Shown here: one piece after another, positions 15,926 to 24,892 of the stretch
How positions within the stretch are numbered: the stretch's first letter is position 1
Layout: the number at the start of each line of letters is the position of its first letter
DNA from: ZC4RG20 sp964518995
Lineage (GTDB): Bacteria; Pseudomonadota; Gammaproteobacteria; Steroidobacterales; Rariloculaceae
Length of the DNA stretch: 41,695 nt
Assembly: GCA_964518995.1 (NCBI GenBank)
Contig: CAZFJU010000005.1
Span: forward strand, 1-41,695
Direction of reading: 5' to 3'
Made by a program: the position numbers and the translations under genes
Notes under the pieces: model-generated
Told to the model about the DNA's origin: nothing
Database searches by the model: none
What the model saw: only the letters and a program-made list of their open reading frames with translations

Positions 15926-18007
15926 ATGGATATCGGAATTCGCCGCCGACGCGGCGCGCTGGTGCTCGCCGGTGCGCTTACGGCGCCGTTACTGCACGCT
16001 CAACATCCCTATGAGGAACTTCGCGTCGTCGGCACCCCATTGGGAGACGCACCGAGCGAAGTCGCTCAATCCATCAGCGTGCTGGCCGGCGATACATTGC
16101 GGCGGTCGCTCGGAAATACGCTCGGTGAAACGCTCGCGGGCGAGCTCGGCGTCAGCTCGACCTATTTCGGTGCCGGCTCCTCCCGGCCGGTGATTCGCGG
16201 CCTCGCCGGCACTCGCGTCAAGGTCATGGAGGACGGCATCGACGCGCTCGACGTCTCGAGCGTGAGCGCCGACCATGCCGTCGGCATCGACCCGCTCGCC
16301 GCACAGCAGATCGAGATCTTCCGGGGGCCGACGACGCTCCTGTATGGCAGCGGTGCGGTCGGCGGCGTCGTCAATACGGTGACTAATCGCATTCCCGCCG
16401 GGCCGCCTGATGGCGGCCGAGCGGCCTCCGTGGAGCTGCGCGCCGACACCGTGGCGAGACAGCGCTCCGGCGCGATCAAGCTCGACGGCGGCACAGAGAA
16501 GCTCGCCTGGCATGTCGACGGCTCGCGACGGACCGCGGACGACTACAAGATCCCGGACGAGGCGCGCGGCGACGATTTCGACCCGGATCGCAATGTTGTG
16601 CCGAACAGCGACTTCGACACGCAGAGCATTGCGGCGGGGGGCGCCTGGATCGGCGAGCGCGGGTCCATTGGCGTTGCGATCAGCGCGCTGGACACGGCCT
16701 ACGGCGTGCCGGGGCACGTTCACGTTCATCATCACGAGCCTCACGACCATCACCACGGCGATCACGGCGATCACGGGGGGCAGGCGGGGGCCGATGACTT
16801 CCATGACCATGACCATGACGATGAGCACCCTCACCGCGTGCGGGTGGACCTCGCGCAGCGTCGTATCGACCTCCGCGCCGACTGGCTCGGCTTCGAGCGC
16901 TTTCCTGCGATCGAGCTCCGGCTCGGCCTCAACGACTACGAGCATGTCGAGCTTGAAGACGATGCGGTCGGCACGCGCTTTCGCAACGACGCGTACGAGG
17001 CGCGGGTCGAGGTGCTGCACGCCCCGTGGGGCGCTTGGCGAGGCGCGTTCGGCGCGCAACTCGGCGAGCGAAAGTTCTCGGCACTCGGTCACGAGGCGTT
17101 CGTGCCGCCGGTGGATACCCGTACCGCCGGCGCATTCATCCTCGAGTATCGCGACATCGGTGCTTGGCAGACTTCGCTCGGTGCGCGCATCGAGCGCGTG
17201 CGTCACGAGGCGACGGGCGCCGCGGGCACGTACTCGGCGTCGGCGAGCAGCCTCTCGGCCGCATTCGTTCGCCGGTTAGCGAGCGACCTATCGTTCAGCG
17301 TCAATACGGCGCGCTCGGAAAGGGCGCCGGCGCCGGAGGAGCTGTACTCGAACGGTCCGCATCTGTCCGCGCGTACTTTCGAGGTGGGGTCGCCTTCCCT
17401 GAGCGTCGAAACGTCGCGCCACCTCGACGTGGGTGTGCGCCGGACCGACGGGCGCGTGCTATGGGCCCTGACCGCGTTTCGCACGAGCTATGACGATTTC
17501 ATCTACCTCGCGGCGACCGGCGCCGAGGATGAGCACAGCCATCTACCGATTCACGTCTATGCGCAGCGTGACGCCCGGCTGGCCGGTATCGAGGCGGAGG
17601 TCTTCGCGCAAGTCGTCGATCTCGGCGCCGGGGAGATCGACGTGCGGCTGTTTGCGGATACCGTGCGCGCGCGGCTCGACGACGGCGAGCGCGTGCCGCG
17701 AATTCCGCCGCGCCGGGTCGGGCTGCGCGTGCAGTATCACGATTCGCGGCTGCTCGCAGGGATCGAGGCCGTGCGCTACGACGACCAGCGGAGCGTCGCG
17801 CCGTTCGAGTCGGCAACGGAAGGCTATACGCTCGTCGGCTTCGATGTCGCGTGGACACTGCGCGCCGACTCCGGACGGCCGCTGGAGCTGCTGCTGAAGG
17901 GCACGAACCTGCTCGATGAGGCGGCCCGCAAGCACACGTCGATCGTCAAGGCGTTAGCGCCGCTGCCCGGCCGGAATCTCTCCGTGGGTATCCGCATGGC
18001 CTTCTGA
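15926..18007 (+). CDS. TonB-dependent receptor with His-rich loop, ZnuD-like (probable zinc uptake)
   Basis: A 693-residue outer-membrane receptor. The ATG at 15926 follows GAGGAAGG. A short signal peptide ends at LLHAQ, then a TonB-box-like EELRVVG, a plug domain (RPVIRGLAGTRVKVMEDGID, IEIFRGPTTLLYGSGAVGGVVN) and a 22-strand-type barrel ending in IRMAF. Residues 264-303 carry 16 histidines in 40 positions with many Asp/Glu, in what should be an extracellular loop. The meningococcal zinc receptor ZnuD has similar His/Asp-rich loops, so zinc is the likely ligand, with nickel or copper as alternatives. The preceding small CxxC protein supports a metal role. No Zur box was found. Confidence 0.9.
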   Translation: MDIGIRRRRGALVLAGALTAPLLHAQHPYEELRVVGTPLGDAPSEVAQSISVLAGDTLRRSLGNTLGETLAGELGVSSTYFGAGSSRPVIRGLAGTRVKVMEDGIDALDVSSVSADHAVGIDPLAAQQIEIFRGPTTLLYGSGAVGGVVNTVTNRIPAGPPDGGRAASVELRADTVARQRSGAIKLDGGTEKLAWHVDGSRRTADDYKIPDEARGDDFDPDRNVVPNSDFDTQSIAAGGAWIGERGSIGVAISALDTAYGVPGHVHVHHHEPHDHHHGDHGDHGGQAGADDFHDHDHDDEHPHRVRVDLAQRRIDLRADWLGFERFPAIELRLGLNDYEHVELEDDAVGTRFRNDAYEARVEVLHAPWGAWRGAFGAQLGERKFSALGHEAFVPPVDTRTAGAFILEYRDIGAWQTSLGARIERVRHEATGAAGTYSASASSLSAAFVRRLASDLSFSVNTARSERAPAPEELYSNGPHLSARTFEVGSPSLSVETSRHLDVGVRRTDGRVLWALTAFRTSYDDFIYLAATGAEDEHSHLPIHVYAQRDARLAGIEAEVFAQVVDLGAGEIDVRLFADTVRARLDDGERVPRIPPRRVGLRVQYHDSRLLAGIEAVRYDDQRSVAPFESATEGYTLVGFDVAWTLRADSGRPLELLLKGTNLLDEAARKHTSIVKALAPLPGRNLSVGIRMAF

Positions 18008-18055
18008 TCGGTACCGTTCGAGCGCGCCGGTCCACCGCTCGACGCGCCAGTGAAC

Positions 18056-18061
18056 TAGAAT
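18056..18061 (+). promoter_or_regulatory. -10-like hexamer TAGAAT upstream of glyA
   Basis: TAGAAT lies 51 bases before the glyA ATG, at a plausible place for a sigma-70 -10 element. No good -35 element stands 16-18 bases upstream. A small hairpin (CGGCGGA-GGC-TCCGCCG, 18068-18084) follows at about the expected transcript start. Confidence 0.3.
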
Positions 18062-18112
18062 GGCGCGCGGCGGAGGCTCCGCCGTTACGATTTCGACGAT
18101 GAAGAGGACGAT

Positions 18113-19372
18113 ATGTCGGACATGCCGGCTTTGGCGGCCGTTGACGCCGAGATTCATGGGCTCATCCTCGAGGAGGAGCGGCGCCAGGACGAGTTTATTC
18201 GGCTGATTCCTTCGGAGAATTACGCGTCGCAGGCGGTCATGGAGGCGACCGGGTCGGTCCTCACGAACAAATACTCGGAGGGCTATCCGGGCCGCCGTTA
18301 TTACGAAGGCCAGGACTACATCGACCGTATCGAGACCATTGCGATCGAGCGGGCGAAAGCGTTGTTCGGCGTCGAGCATGCGAACGTGCAGCCGTATTCG
18401 GGCTCACCGGCGAATCAGGCCGTTTACCTCGCCCTGGTGAAGCCCGGCGAGACTGTGATGGGGCTCGGGCTGCCTTTCGGCGGCCATCTGACGCACGGCT
18501 GGAACGTGAATTTCTCCGGCATCCACTACAACGCCGTGCAGTACGACGTCGACCCGGATAGCCACCTCGTGGACCTCGATCGGGTCGAGGCGCTCGCGCG
18601 TAAGGCGCGGCCGAAGATCATCGTCTGCGGCGGCACGGCCTATCCGCGCCACTGGGACTTCGAAGGCTTTGCGACGGTCGCGAAGCAAGTGGGCGCCATT
18701 CTCGTCGCCGATATTGCGCACATCGCAGGGCTGGTCGCGGCGGGAGCCCATCCGAGTCCGTTTCCGCATGCGCCGATCGCAACGTCGACGACGCACAAGA
18801 CGCTACGCGGGCCGCGCGGCGGGATGATCCTTTCGGACGGCAGCTTCGCGAAAGAAATCGACCGCGCGGTATTTCCCGGGCTGCAAGGTGGGCCGCACAA
18901 CCATACGACCGCGGCGATCGCGGTGGCGCTCAAAGAGGCGGCCGGAGACGATTTTCGGCGCTATGCGCGGCAGGTTGTCGCCAATGCGAAGGTGCTTGCC
19001 GAAGCGCTTGCAGAGCGCGGGCTTCGGCTGGTCTCGGGCGGCACAGACAACCACCTGATCCTGATCGACGTCACGCCGCGCGGTATCAATGGCAAGCCCG
19101 CTGCGCAGGCGCTCCATAAGGCCGGTATCGAATGTAACTACAACACGGTCCCATTCGATCCGCGCAAGCCGTTCGATCCGAGCGGCGTGCGGATTGGCAC
19201 GCCGTCGATCACGTCGCGCGGCATGACGGAGCGTGAGATGCCGCCGATTGCGGCCTGGATCGACCGGGCGATCGCGCATGCCGACGACGACGCGATGCTG
19301 CGCTCGATTCGCGCGGAAGTGGCGGAATTCTGCCGGGCTTTTCCGGCGCCGGGGATTCACGTAAGCGGTTGA
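18113..19372 (+). CDS. glyA: Serine hydroxymethyltransferase
   Basis: A 419-residue PLP enzyme that interconverts serine and glycine while charging tetrahydrofolate with a one-carbon unit. Family motifs are continuous: LIPSENYAS, TNKYSEGYPGRRYYEGQ, VQPYSGSPANQAVY, DIAHIAGLVAAGAHPSPFPHA and the PLP-lysine motif STTHKTLRGPRGG with Lys229, the same position as in E. coli GlyA. The C-terminal RIGTPSITSRGM is also intact. Length matches the family. GAGG lies just upstream of ATG 18113. It is the only gene of its transcript that I can see. A MetF-like gene lies 2.8 kb away, which may or may not reflect a shared folate role. Confidence 0.96.
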   Translation: MSDMPALAAVDAEIHGLILEEERRQDEFIRLIPSENYASQAVMEATGSVLTNKYSEGYPGRRYYEGQDYIDRIETIAIERAKALFGVEHANVQPYSGSPANQAVYLALVKPGETVMGLGLPFGGHLTHGWNVNFSGIHYNAVQYDVDPDSHLVDLDRVEALARKARPKIIVCGGTAYPRHWDFEGFATVAKQVGAILVADIAHIAGLVAAGAHPSPFPHAPIATSTTHKTLRGPRGGMILSDGSFAKEIDRAVFPGLQGGPHNHTTAAIAVALKEAAGDDFRRYARQVVANAKVLAEALAERGLRLVSGGTDNHLILIDVTPRGINGKPAAQALHKAGIECNYNTVPFDPRKPFDPSGVRIGTPSITSRGMTEREMPPIAAWIDRAIAHADDDAMLRSIRAEVAEFCRAFPAPGIHVSG

Positions 19373-19386
19373 CCCGGAAGTCGGTC

Positions 19387-19412
19387 AGGCCGGAGCAGGC
19401 GCGCTCCGGCCT
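19387..19412. terminator. Bidirectional hairpin between glyA and yceI
   Basis: A perfect 10-base-pair stem, AGGCCGGAGC with GCTCCGGCCT around loop AGGCGC, sits between the stops of two convergent genes. It is well placed to end both transcripts, though T tracts are weak on both strands. Confidence 0.6.
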
Positions 19413-19424
19413 CGGCGGCTGACC

Positions 19425-19982
19425 TTATTGCGTGAGATCGAGAGCGATCTCGACCTCAACGTCCTGGCCCACGAAGCTCGTGTCATTCCAGCCTTCGCCG
19501 ACGTTGTAGTCGAAGCGGTTGATCGTCAGCTTACCGTTGAACTGCGCAGCCGAGTCGCCGGGCTCCCACGTGAACGCCATTGCGGCCGGGTTCGACCGGC
19601 CTTTGAGCGTCAGTGTGCCGTTGGCGACGAAGCCGTCGTCCGTCTGCTCGATGCTCTCGGACTCGAAGCGCGCCTCCGGATGCTCGCCGGAATCGAACCA
19701 ATCTGCATCCTGCAGCGTCGCGTCGCGATCGAAATCGCGGGTGCGAACCGACGCTGTTTGGACGACGCCAACAATGCTTCCGCTCGCCGGATCACTCGGA
19801 TCGAAGTCGATCGACGCGGTGAATTCCTCGAACTGGCCGTCGTAGCGAGAACCCTGCTGTATGAAGTTGAACTTGACCGTGCTCGAGTCGTCGGCAACCT
19901 GCCACTCGCCTGCGGCAGCGCCGAAGGCGGTGAGGCCAGCGCAGACGCCGGCGAGCACGCCGAAATATCGAATCGTATTCAT
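19425..19982 (-). CDS. yceI: YceI-family periplasmic lipid-binding protein
   Basis: A 185-residue secreted protein. A signal peptide covers about residues 1-24 (ends AFGAAAG), followed by the YceI lipocalin-like barrel: WQVADDSSTVKFNFIQQGSRYDGQF at the start, DRDATLQDADWFDSGEHPEARFES in the middle (the family's conserved DxxLxxxDFFDxxxxPxxxF stretch), GTLTLKGRSNPA and NRFDYNVGEGW near the end. Members bind isoprenoid or fatty-acyl chains; the ligand here is unknown. Length fits the family. GGACGGAG precedes ATG 19982. Confidence 0.92.
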   Translation of the reverse strand: MNTIRYFGVLAGVCAGLTAFGAAAGEWQVADDSSTVKFNFIQQGSRYDGQFEEFTASIDFDPSDPASGSIVGVVQTASVRTRDFDRDATLQDADWFDSGEHPEARFESESIEQTDDGFVANGTLTLKGRSNPAAMAFTWEPGDSAAQFNGKLTINRFDYNVGEGWNDTSFVGQDVEVEIALDLTQ

Positions 19983-20163
19983 TCACTCCGTCCTTGATAG
20001 CGGAAATCGAATGGGCCCATTGTATAGGGTGGCGGGTTGTCCGCAACGGCGACGAAGCGCCGGTCTTCAGCAGCCGTTCAGGTTGCCGCGGCAGCCCCCG
20101 CCGTTTATGTCTACGTGAGACCGCGCGAGCGCGAATAGTTCAGCTGAGCTCGGCGAAAGAGCC

Positions 20164-20194
20164 CGGCCGGTGCGCATTTCGCGCGCACCGGCCG
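20164..20194. terminator. Hairpin downstream of the Bax-inhibitor-family gene
   Basis: A perfect 12-base-pair stem (CGGCCGGTGCGC with GCGCACCGGCCG) with a 7-base loop lies 25 bases past the stop of the leftward gene. On the minus strand GGGCTCTTTC follows, a weak T-containing tail. The remaining 19983-20163 holds the yceI promoter region; nothing else is recognised. Confidence 0.55.
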
Positions 20195-20218
20195 CCCATC
20201 TTCGCTATCGCAGACCGT

Positions 20219-20917
20219 TCATTCGCGGGCCAGGAACAGCTGCAGGACGTACCAGAACATGAGCGCGATCGACCCGAAAAGCTCGAGCGCGGCGGCGACG
20301 TAGCGGTCTTCCGGATAGTGGTGAAGCACGTTCGACGTGTCGTAGAGCACGGCGGCGCCTGCGAAGCCGATCATCGCGATCGGAAACCAAGTGCCCATGT
20401 GAAAGCCGAAGAGCACGCTTGCAACGATCGCGATGAGCGCCAGAACGCCGCCCCACACGAGAACGCCGCGCAGGAACGAGAAATCCTTACGGGTGATGAA
20501 GGCCACGGCGGTGAGGCCGGCGACTCCCATCAACGTGACGCTGGCGGCGCTTTCGATGATGGCGGGCTGCACCGTCATCGCGACATACAGCAGCGGCACG
20601 AAGATGATGGCTTGCGCGATTACGAAGCCCGCGAGCGCAAGATATTGCATCGGCTTGGATTCGACGCGATGCGCAGTTCGGCTGGCGAGCCAGCCGACGA
20701 TCATGAAGGCGCCGAGGATCAGCAGCCAATTGACCCCGAGCATGGACTGCGCGATGCGTTCCGCGTAGCCGTTCTCGAACAGGTACGTTTCTATTGCTCC
20801 GAACGCAAGAATCGCGGCCGCGAGGTGGCCGTACGTACGCCAGATGAACGCCGAGCGGCTCTCGGCGTCGAGCGCGGCGACGGGCAGGTGAGAAGCGGGC
20901 AGCGCGCGAGCTTGCAT
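20219..20917 (-). CDS. Bax inhibitor-1/YccA-family membrane protein
   Basis: A 232-residue inner-membrane protein with seven hydrophobic segments, the layout of the BI-1/YccA/YbhL family. The start is ATG 20917 (GGAG seven bases upstream, MQARALPASHLP...); an open frame upstream is non-coding in character. Family features are FIWRTYGHLAAAILAFGAIE at helix 1, MGVAGLTAVAFITRKDFSFLRG in the middle and the C-terminal IAMIGFAGAAVLYDTSNVLHHYPEDRYVAAALELFGSIALMFWYVLQLF, with the family's conserved DTS and the acidic residue pair linked to pH-dependent Ca2+ leak in BsYetJ. In bacteria YccA modulates FtsH; the role here is not known. Confidence 0.92.
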   Translation of the reverse strand: MQARALPASHLPVAALDAESRSAFIWRTYGHLAAAILAFGAIETYLFENGYAERIAQSMLGVNWLLILGAFMIVGWLASRTAHRVESKPMQYLALAGFVIAQAIIFVPLLYVAMTVQPAIIESAASVTLMGVAGLTAVAFITRKDFSFLRGVLVWGGVLALIAIVASVLFGFHMGTWFPIAMIGFAGAAVLYDTSNVLHHYPEDRYVAAALELFGSIALMFWYVLQLFLARE

Positions 20918-21176
20918 ATTCGACTCCAGCAATCGTCGGGATACGTCGACGGAGGGAGTGTACCAGCCTCCGCGGTGCGCGGCGTGGAGCGATGCGCGGA
21001 GCAAACGACGTATGGAGGGATGCGCAAGCGCCTTCGAGGTGCGATCATCGTCGCGCGCCCCGCAACGTCTTCGGCGCAATACTACCCGATCGATTAGAAT
21101 CAGCCACCAATGCGCCTGCGCTGCGCGGGATTCGCCCCATACTTTGGCTGCGTTACCGGAAAGAAAAAAGCGAACC

Positions 21177-22037
21177 GTGGAAGTCCGACGTTATGCAGAC
21201 GCGCGTGCGTTTCTGGAGCGCGCAGGGGAATGGCTGCACGCGTCGGAGGCCGAGCAGAGCTCGATTCTCGGTGATGCCTACCTGCTGCTGACCGGCGAGC
21301 ATCCGTTCCGCGCTCCGGTGTACCTGGCCACCGTCGAAGCCGGCGGCCGTGTCGTCGCGTGTGCCGTTCGTCCGCCGCCCGATGGGTTGACGTTGACCGC
21401 GGCGCCGCCCGGCGCTATCGCGCTGCTTGCCGCGGATCTCGGCGCCACCTTTGCCGAGCTGCCTTTGGTGACGGGGCCGAAACCCGAAGTCGTCGAGTTC
21501 GCGCAAGTGTGGTCAGCGGCGCGCGGCTGCGGCTGGTCGCTCGCATTCCACTGGCGTTGGTACATGCTCGATCATCCGCCCGAGGTGCCGAGCGCCCTGT
21601 CCGGCCGCCTGCGCTTGGCTGGCCCCGCTGACGCCGAGATTGTCGCGCAGTGGGCACGGGCGTACGCGAGCGCGGTTCGCACGATCGTGGATGTCGGCGC
21701 ATTCTTCGAGCGCCGCATGAAGACGCAATCCCTCTATCTGTGGGACGACGGCGGACCCCGTTCCCTGGTCGCTGTCTCCGGGCTTACGCCGTCGAGCGCG
21801 AGAATATCGGCCGTGTATACGCCCCCGGAGTGGCGCGGCGGCGGCTATGCGCGCGCGGCCGTCGCACAGGTATCGGGCATGGTGCTCGCCGGTGGCCGCA
21901 GGATGTGCGTGCTGTTCGCCGATCGCATGGATCCCGGCCCGAACGCCATATACATGCGGATAGGCTACCGTCCGGTCCATGACACGGTCGGCGTGACCTT
22001 CGACCCGCTCGAGCAGGGCGGCGCGGCTGATGACTGA
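21177..22037 (+). CDS. GNAT-family N-acetyltransferase
   Basis: A 286-residue protein. I use GTG 21177 (VEVRRYADARAFLERAGEW) because the open frame upstream looks non-coding and a purine-rich GGAAAG precedes it. The C-terminal half is a GNAT domain: RLRLAGPADAEIVAQWARAYA begins it, and VYTPPEWRGGGYARAAVAQVSGMVL is the acetyl-CoA motif (R-x-x-G-x-A), followed by YMRIGYRPVHDTV. The N-terminal 130 residues form a less conserved half seen in two-domain GNATs. The acceptor substrate is unknown. TAGAAT at 21095-21100 may be its -10 element. It is divergent from the Bax-inhibitor-family gene across about 260 bases. Confidence 0.85.
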   Translation: MEVRRYADARAFLERAGEWLHASEAEQSSILGDAYLLLTGEHPFRAPVYLATVEAGGRVVACAVRPPPDGLTLTAAPPGAIALLAADLGATFAELPLVTGPKPEVVEFAQVWSAARGCGWSLAFHWRWYMLDHPPEVPSALSGRLRLAGPADAEIVAQWARAYASAVRTIVDVGAFFERRMKTQSLYLWDDGGPRSLVAVSGLTPSSARISAVYTPPEWRGGGYARAAVAQVSGMVLAGGRRMCVLFADRMDPGPNAIYMRIGYRPVHDTVGVTFDPLEQGGAADD

Positions 22038-22061
22038 CATTGCCGGCGCCATTGCTATCAT
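22034..22061 (+). promoter_or_regulatory. Sigma-70-like promoter for the MetF-like gene
   Basis: CTGACA (22034-22039) and TATCAT (22056-22061) are each one mismatch from consensus with a 16-base spacer, just at the end of the GNAT gene. It would give a leader of roughly 140 bases before the ATG at 22211. Predicted from sequence only. Confidence 0.4.
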
Positions 22062-22210
22062 GCGGATAGTCGGATCGGGCCTGTGCTCCGCAGAAGAACA
22101 ACGAGAGTCTTTCGGATCATGCTCCGGCCCGCGCGGCGGAAGCGTTGTCGTTGCGCGCTGGGGCGGGGCTCGATGAGGAGCGGGATGCGAAACGGTCCGG
22201 GAGGGAATCG

Positions 22211-23107
22211 ATGACGACGGGATTGAGGGCACGAATCGAGGCTCGCGAGTTCGTGCTGACGGCGGAGATCGTGCCGCCGCTATCGGCGGCGCCGGACCGC
22301 CTGCTCGCCGAGGCGGCCCTGCTTCGGGGCCGTGTCGATGCGATAAACGTGACAGACGCGGCGTCGGGCCGCACGAGCATGAGCAGCTACGCTGCGGCGG
22401 CAATCCTTGCGGCAAACGGCTACGAGCCGATCCTGCAGGCCACCTGCCGCGATCGAAATCGGATCGCGCTCGCGGGCGATCTGCTCGGCGCGGCCGCGCA
22501 GGGCGTTCGAAACGTGCTGATCCTGCACGGCGACGATCCGCGCGGCGGGGACCAGCCGGACGCGAAGCCCGTCTTCGATCTCAATTCGCGCGAGCTGATG
22601 GCGCTCGTTCGCCGCATGGAAGACACCGCCGAGCTGCCGTCGGGCCGCAAGATCGACCCGCCGCCTGTGCTGTTCATCGGCGGCGCGGACGTGCCGCAGG
22701 ACCCGGGGCCTGACTGGAGCCCGCAAAGTCTTATCGGCAAAGCCGATGCGGGCGCCGGCTTCTTGCAAACCCAATTCTGCTTCGATCTCGCGGTGGCGAG
22801 GCGCTATATGGAGCGGCTGCGGAACGAAGGCTTGACGGAGCGGCTGGGCGTGCTTATCGGCGTCGGCCCGATCCGCTCGGCGAAATCTGCGCGGTGGATG
22901 AACGAGAACCTGTTCGGTGTGCACGTCCCGGACGCCGTGATCTCTCGGCTCGAAAGCGCCGCGTCGCCGGCCGAGGAGGGCGTATTGATTTGCGCGGAGC
23001 TGATCGAAGGGCTGCGCAGTATCCCGGGCGTCGCCGGGGCTCATATCATGGCGCCGGGCGGCGGAACGGCGGCGATCGCCGCGGTGCTCGACCGGATGCC
23101 GGCATAA
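22211..23107 (+). CDS. Methylenetetrahydrofolate reductase-like flavoprotein (MetF family)
   Basis: A 298-residue TIM-barrel protein. The ATG at 22211 has GGAGGGAA just upstream. MTHFR-family features are the opening LTAEIVPP with the conserved glutamate, INVTDAASGRTSMSSYAAA, ILQATCRDRNRIAL (substrate-binding), VLILHGDDP with the conserved aspartate, and LQTQFCFD. Canonical MetF reduces methylenetetrahydrofolate to methyltetrahydrofolate using FAD and NAD(P)H. The variant KPVFDLNSRELMALVR belongs to the branch without a C-terminal regulatory domain. It is followed after 84 bases by an HpaB-type monooxygenase on the same strand, so it may serve that enzyme (supplying reduced flavin or handling C1 units) rather than methionine synthesis; this is inference. 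Confidence 0.85.
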   Translation: MTTGLRARIEAREFVLTAEIVPPLSAAPDRLLAEAALLRGRVDAINVTDAASGRTSMSSYAAAAILAANGYEPILQATCRDRNRIALAGDLLGAAAQGVRNVLILHGDDPRGGDQPDAKPVFDLNSRELMALVRRMEDTAELPSGRKIDPPPVLFIGGADVPQDPGPDWSPQSLIGKADAGAGFLQTQFCFDLAVARRYMERLRNEGLTERLGVLIGVGPIRSAKSARWMNENLFGVHVPDAVISRLESAASPAEEGVLICAELIEGLRSIPGVAGAHIMAPGGGTAAIAAVLDRMPA

Positions 23108-23191
23108 CGTTTCCCGGCGGATCGCTCGGCGAGGCGGGTTTCGATCGTCGCGGTCCGTGGGCGGCTCACAGCACAGGGGAGGAGATGTCGC

Positions 23192-24766
23192 ATGGGGGAG
23201 GCACGCAGCACGGCCGTGACGAACGAGGCGATCGGCGCCGTTCGGCAGGACCGTCCGCAAACCGGAGAAGAATTTCTCGAATCGCTACGCGATGGCCGCG
23301 AGGTGTATATCTACGGTGAGCGCGTCGACGACGTCACCACGCACCCGGCCTTTCGCAACACGGCGCGAATGACGGCGCGGCTGTTCGACGCCCTGCACGA
23401 TCCGGAGCGCAGCCAGAAAATACTGGTGCCGACCGATACGGACGGCAGCGGAAAAACGCACGCCTTCTTCAAGGCCCCGAGAACGGTCGAGGAATCGATC
23501 GCCGGGCGGGACGCGATTGCGGAGTGGCAGCGTATTACGTACGGATTCATGGGGCGCTCACCGGACTATAAGGCCGCGTTCCTCGGTACGCTCGGCGGCA
23601 ACGCCGAGTTTTATGCGCCGTTCGAGGAGAATGCACGGCGCTGGTATACGTTCTCGCAGGAACGCGTGCCGTTCGTGAATCACGCGATCATTCATCCGCC
23701 CGTCGATCGCGACCGCCCGCCCGATCAGGCAGCGGACATCTGCGTGCATCTCGAGCGCGAGACCGACGCCGGAATCTTCGTGTCGGGCGCCAAGGTGGTC
23801 GCCACCGGGTCCGTCCTGACCAACTATACGTTCATCGCCCACCATGGGCTGATTCCGCTGCAGGACAAACGATTCGCGCTCGTCTTCATGGTCCCGACCA
23901 ACGCGCCGGGCGTGAAGTTCATCTGCCGGAAATCATATGAGCTCGCGGCCGCCGCGGTCGCAAGCCCGTTCGATCAGCCGCTGTCGTCGCGTGTCGACGA
24001 GAATGACGCGGTGTTCATCCTCGATAATGTATTCGTGCCGTGGGAGAACGTTTTCGTCTACGGCGATGTAGAGAAGGCGAACAACTTTTTTCCGCAGACC
24101 GGTTTCCTGCCCCGGTTCGTCGTGCACGGCTGCACGCGCCTCGCGGTCAAGCTCGATTTCATTGCCGGTCTGCTGTTGAAGGCGGTAGAGGCGGCGGGCA
24201 CGAAAGACTATCGCGGCGTGCAGGCGAATGTCGGCGAGGTGCTCGCGTGGCGCAATACATTCTGGGCATTGACGGAAGCCATGGTTCGGGACCCGCGGCC
24301 GTGGAAGGGCGACTACCTGCTGCCGAACATGGATCCGGGCAACGCGTACCAGATCCTCGCGACGATGGCGTACTCGAAGGTCAAGTACATCATCGAGCAG
24401 ACGGTCGCCTCGGGCCTGATCTACCTGAATTCGCACGCGCGCGACTTCGCTAATCCCGAGATCCGTCCGTATATCGATCGCTACATGCGCGGCTCGAACG
24501 GTTACAGCGCAGAGCAGCGCGCGAAGCTGATGAAGCTCCTGTGGGATTGCATCGGCACCGAGTTCGGCGCACGGCACGAGCTGTATGAGATCAACTACGG
24601 CGGCAGCACAGAAGAGATCCGCCGCTATTGTCTGTTCAGCGCGCTCGGTAACGGCAACGCCGACCGCTTCAAGGGCTTCGCGGAGCAATGCATGGCCGAG
24701 TACGATCTCGACGGCTGGATTGCGCCTGACCTGATCAACCCGGACGACATGACGGTGCATCGTTAG
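23192..24766 (+). CDS. HpaB-family FADH2-dependent aromatic monooxygenase
   Basis: A 524-residue protein of the 4-hydroxyphenylacetate 3-hydroxylase oxygenase-component family, with an acyl-CoA-dehydrogenase-like fold. It has TGEEFLESLRDGREVYIYGERV at the start, WQRITYGFMGRSPDYKAA carrying the conserved Arg and Tyr, NHAIIHPPVDRDRP with the conserved His, VSGAKVVATGS (flavin loop), FVPWENVFVYGD and an intact C-terminal helical domain with GSTEEIRR. No Cys-x3-Cys pair is present near residues 99-103, so it is not a 4-hydroxybutyryl-CoA dehydratase. The family hydroxylates phenols ortho to the OH with FADH2 from a separate reductase; no HpaC-type reductase is in the window. GGAGGAG precedes ATG 23192. 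Confidence 0.9.
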   Translation: MGEARSTAVTNEAIGAVRQDRPQTGEEFLESLRDGREVYIYGERVDDVTTHPAFRNTARMTARLFDALHDPERSQKILVPTDTDGSGKTHAFFKAPRTVEESIAGRDAIAEWQRITYGFMGRSPDYKAAFLGTLGGNAEFYAPFEENARRWYTFSQERVPFVNHAIIHPPVDRDRPPDQAADICVHLERETDAGIFVSGAKVVATGSVLTNYTFIAHHGLIPLQDKRFALVFMVPTNAPGVKFICRKSYELAAAAVASPFDQPLSSRVDENDAVFILDNVFVPWENVFVYGDVEKANNFFPQTGFLPRFVVHGCTRLAVKLDFIAGLLLKAVEAAGTKDYRGVQANVGEVLAWRNTFWALTEAMVRDPRPWKGDYLLPNMDPGNAYQILATMAYSKVKYIIEQTVASGLIYLNSHARDFANPEIRPYIDRYMRGSNGYSAEQRAKLMKLLWDCIGTEFGARHELYEINYGGSTEEIRRYCLFSALGNGNADRFKGFAEQCMAEYDLDGWIAPDLINPDDMTVHR

Positions 24767-24892
24767 CGCGCGGTCGCTTACGCGAATTGCCGGGGGCCAA
24801 GCCCTGTACTACGCTTCAAGTAACGCCCGCGCCGTAGTGTCGCCCTTACCGCGTCGGGCCTATAACGATTTGACCCGGGGAGGGGAAGGATC

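Noticed and set aside
15989..17206. Minus-strand open frame of 405 codons
   Set aside because: It is antisense to the TonB receptor, whose plug, barrel and C-terminal aromatic motifs are unambiguous.
23192..24766. Alternative call as 4-hydroxybutyryl-CoA dehydratase
   Set aside because: The Cys-x3-Cys ligands expected for the [4Fe-4S] cluster are absent, while the Arg, Tyr and His of the monooxygenase branch are present.
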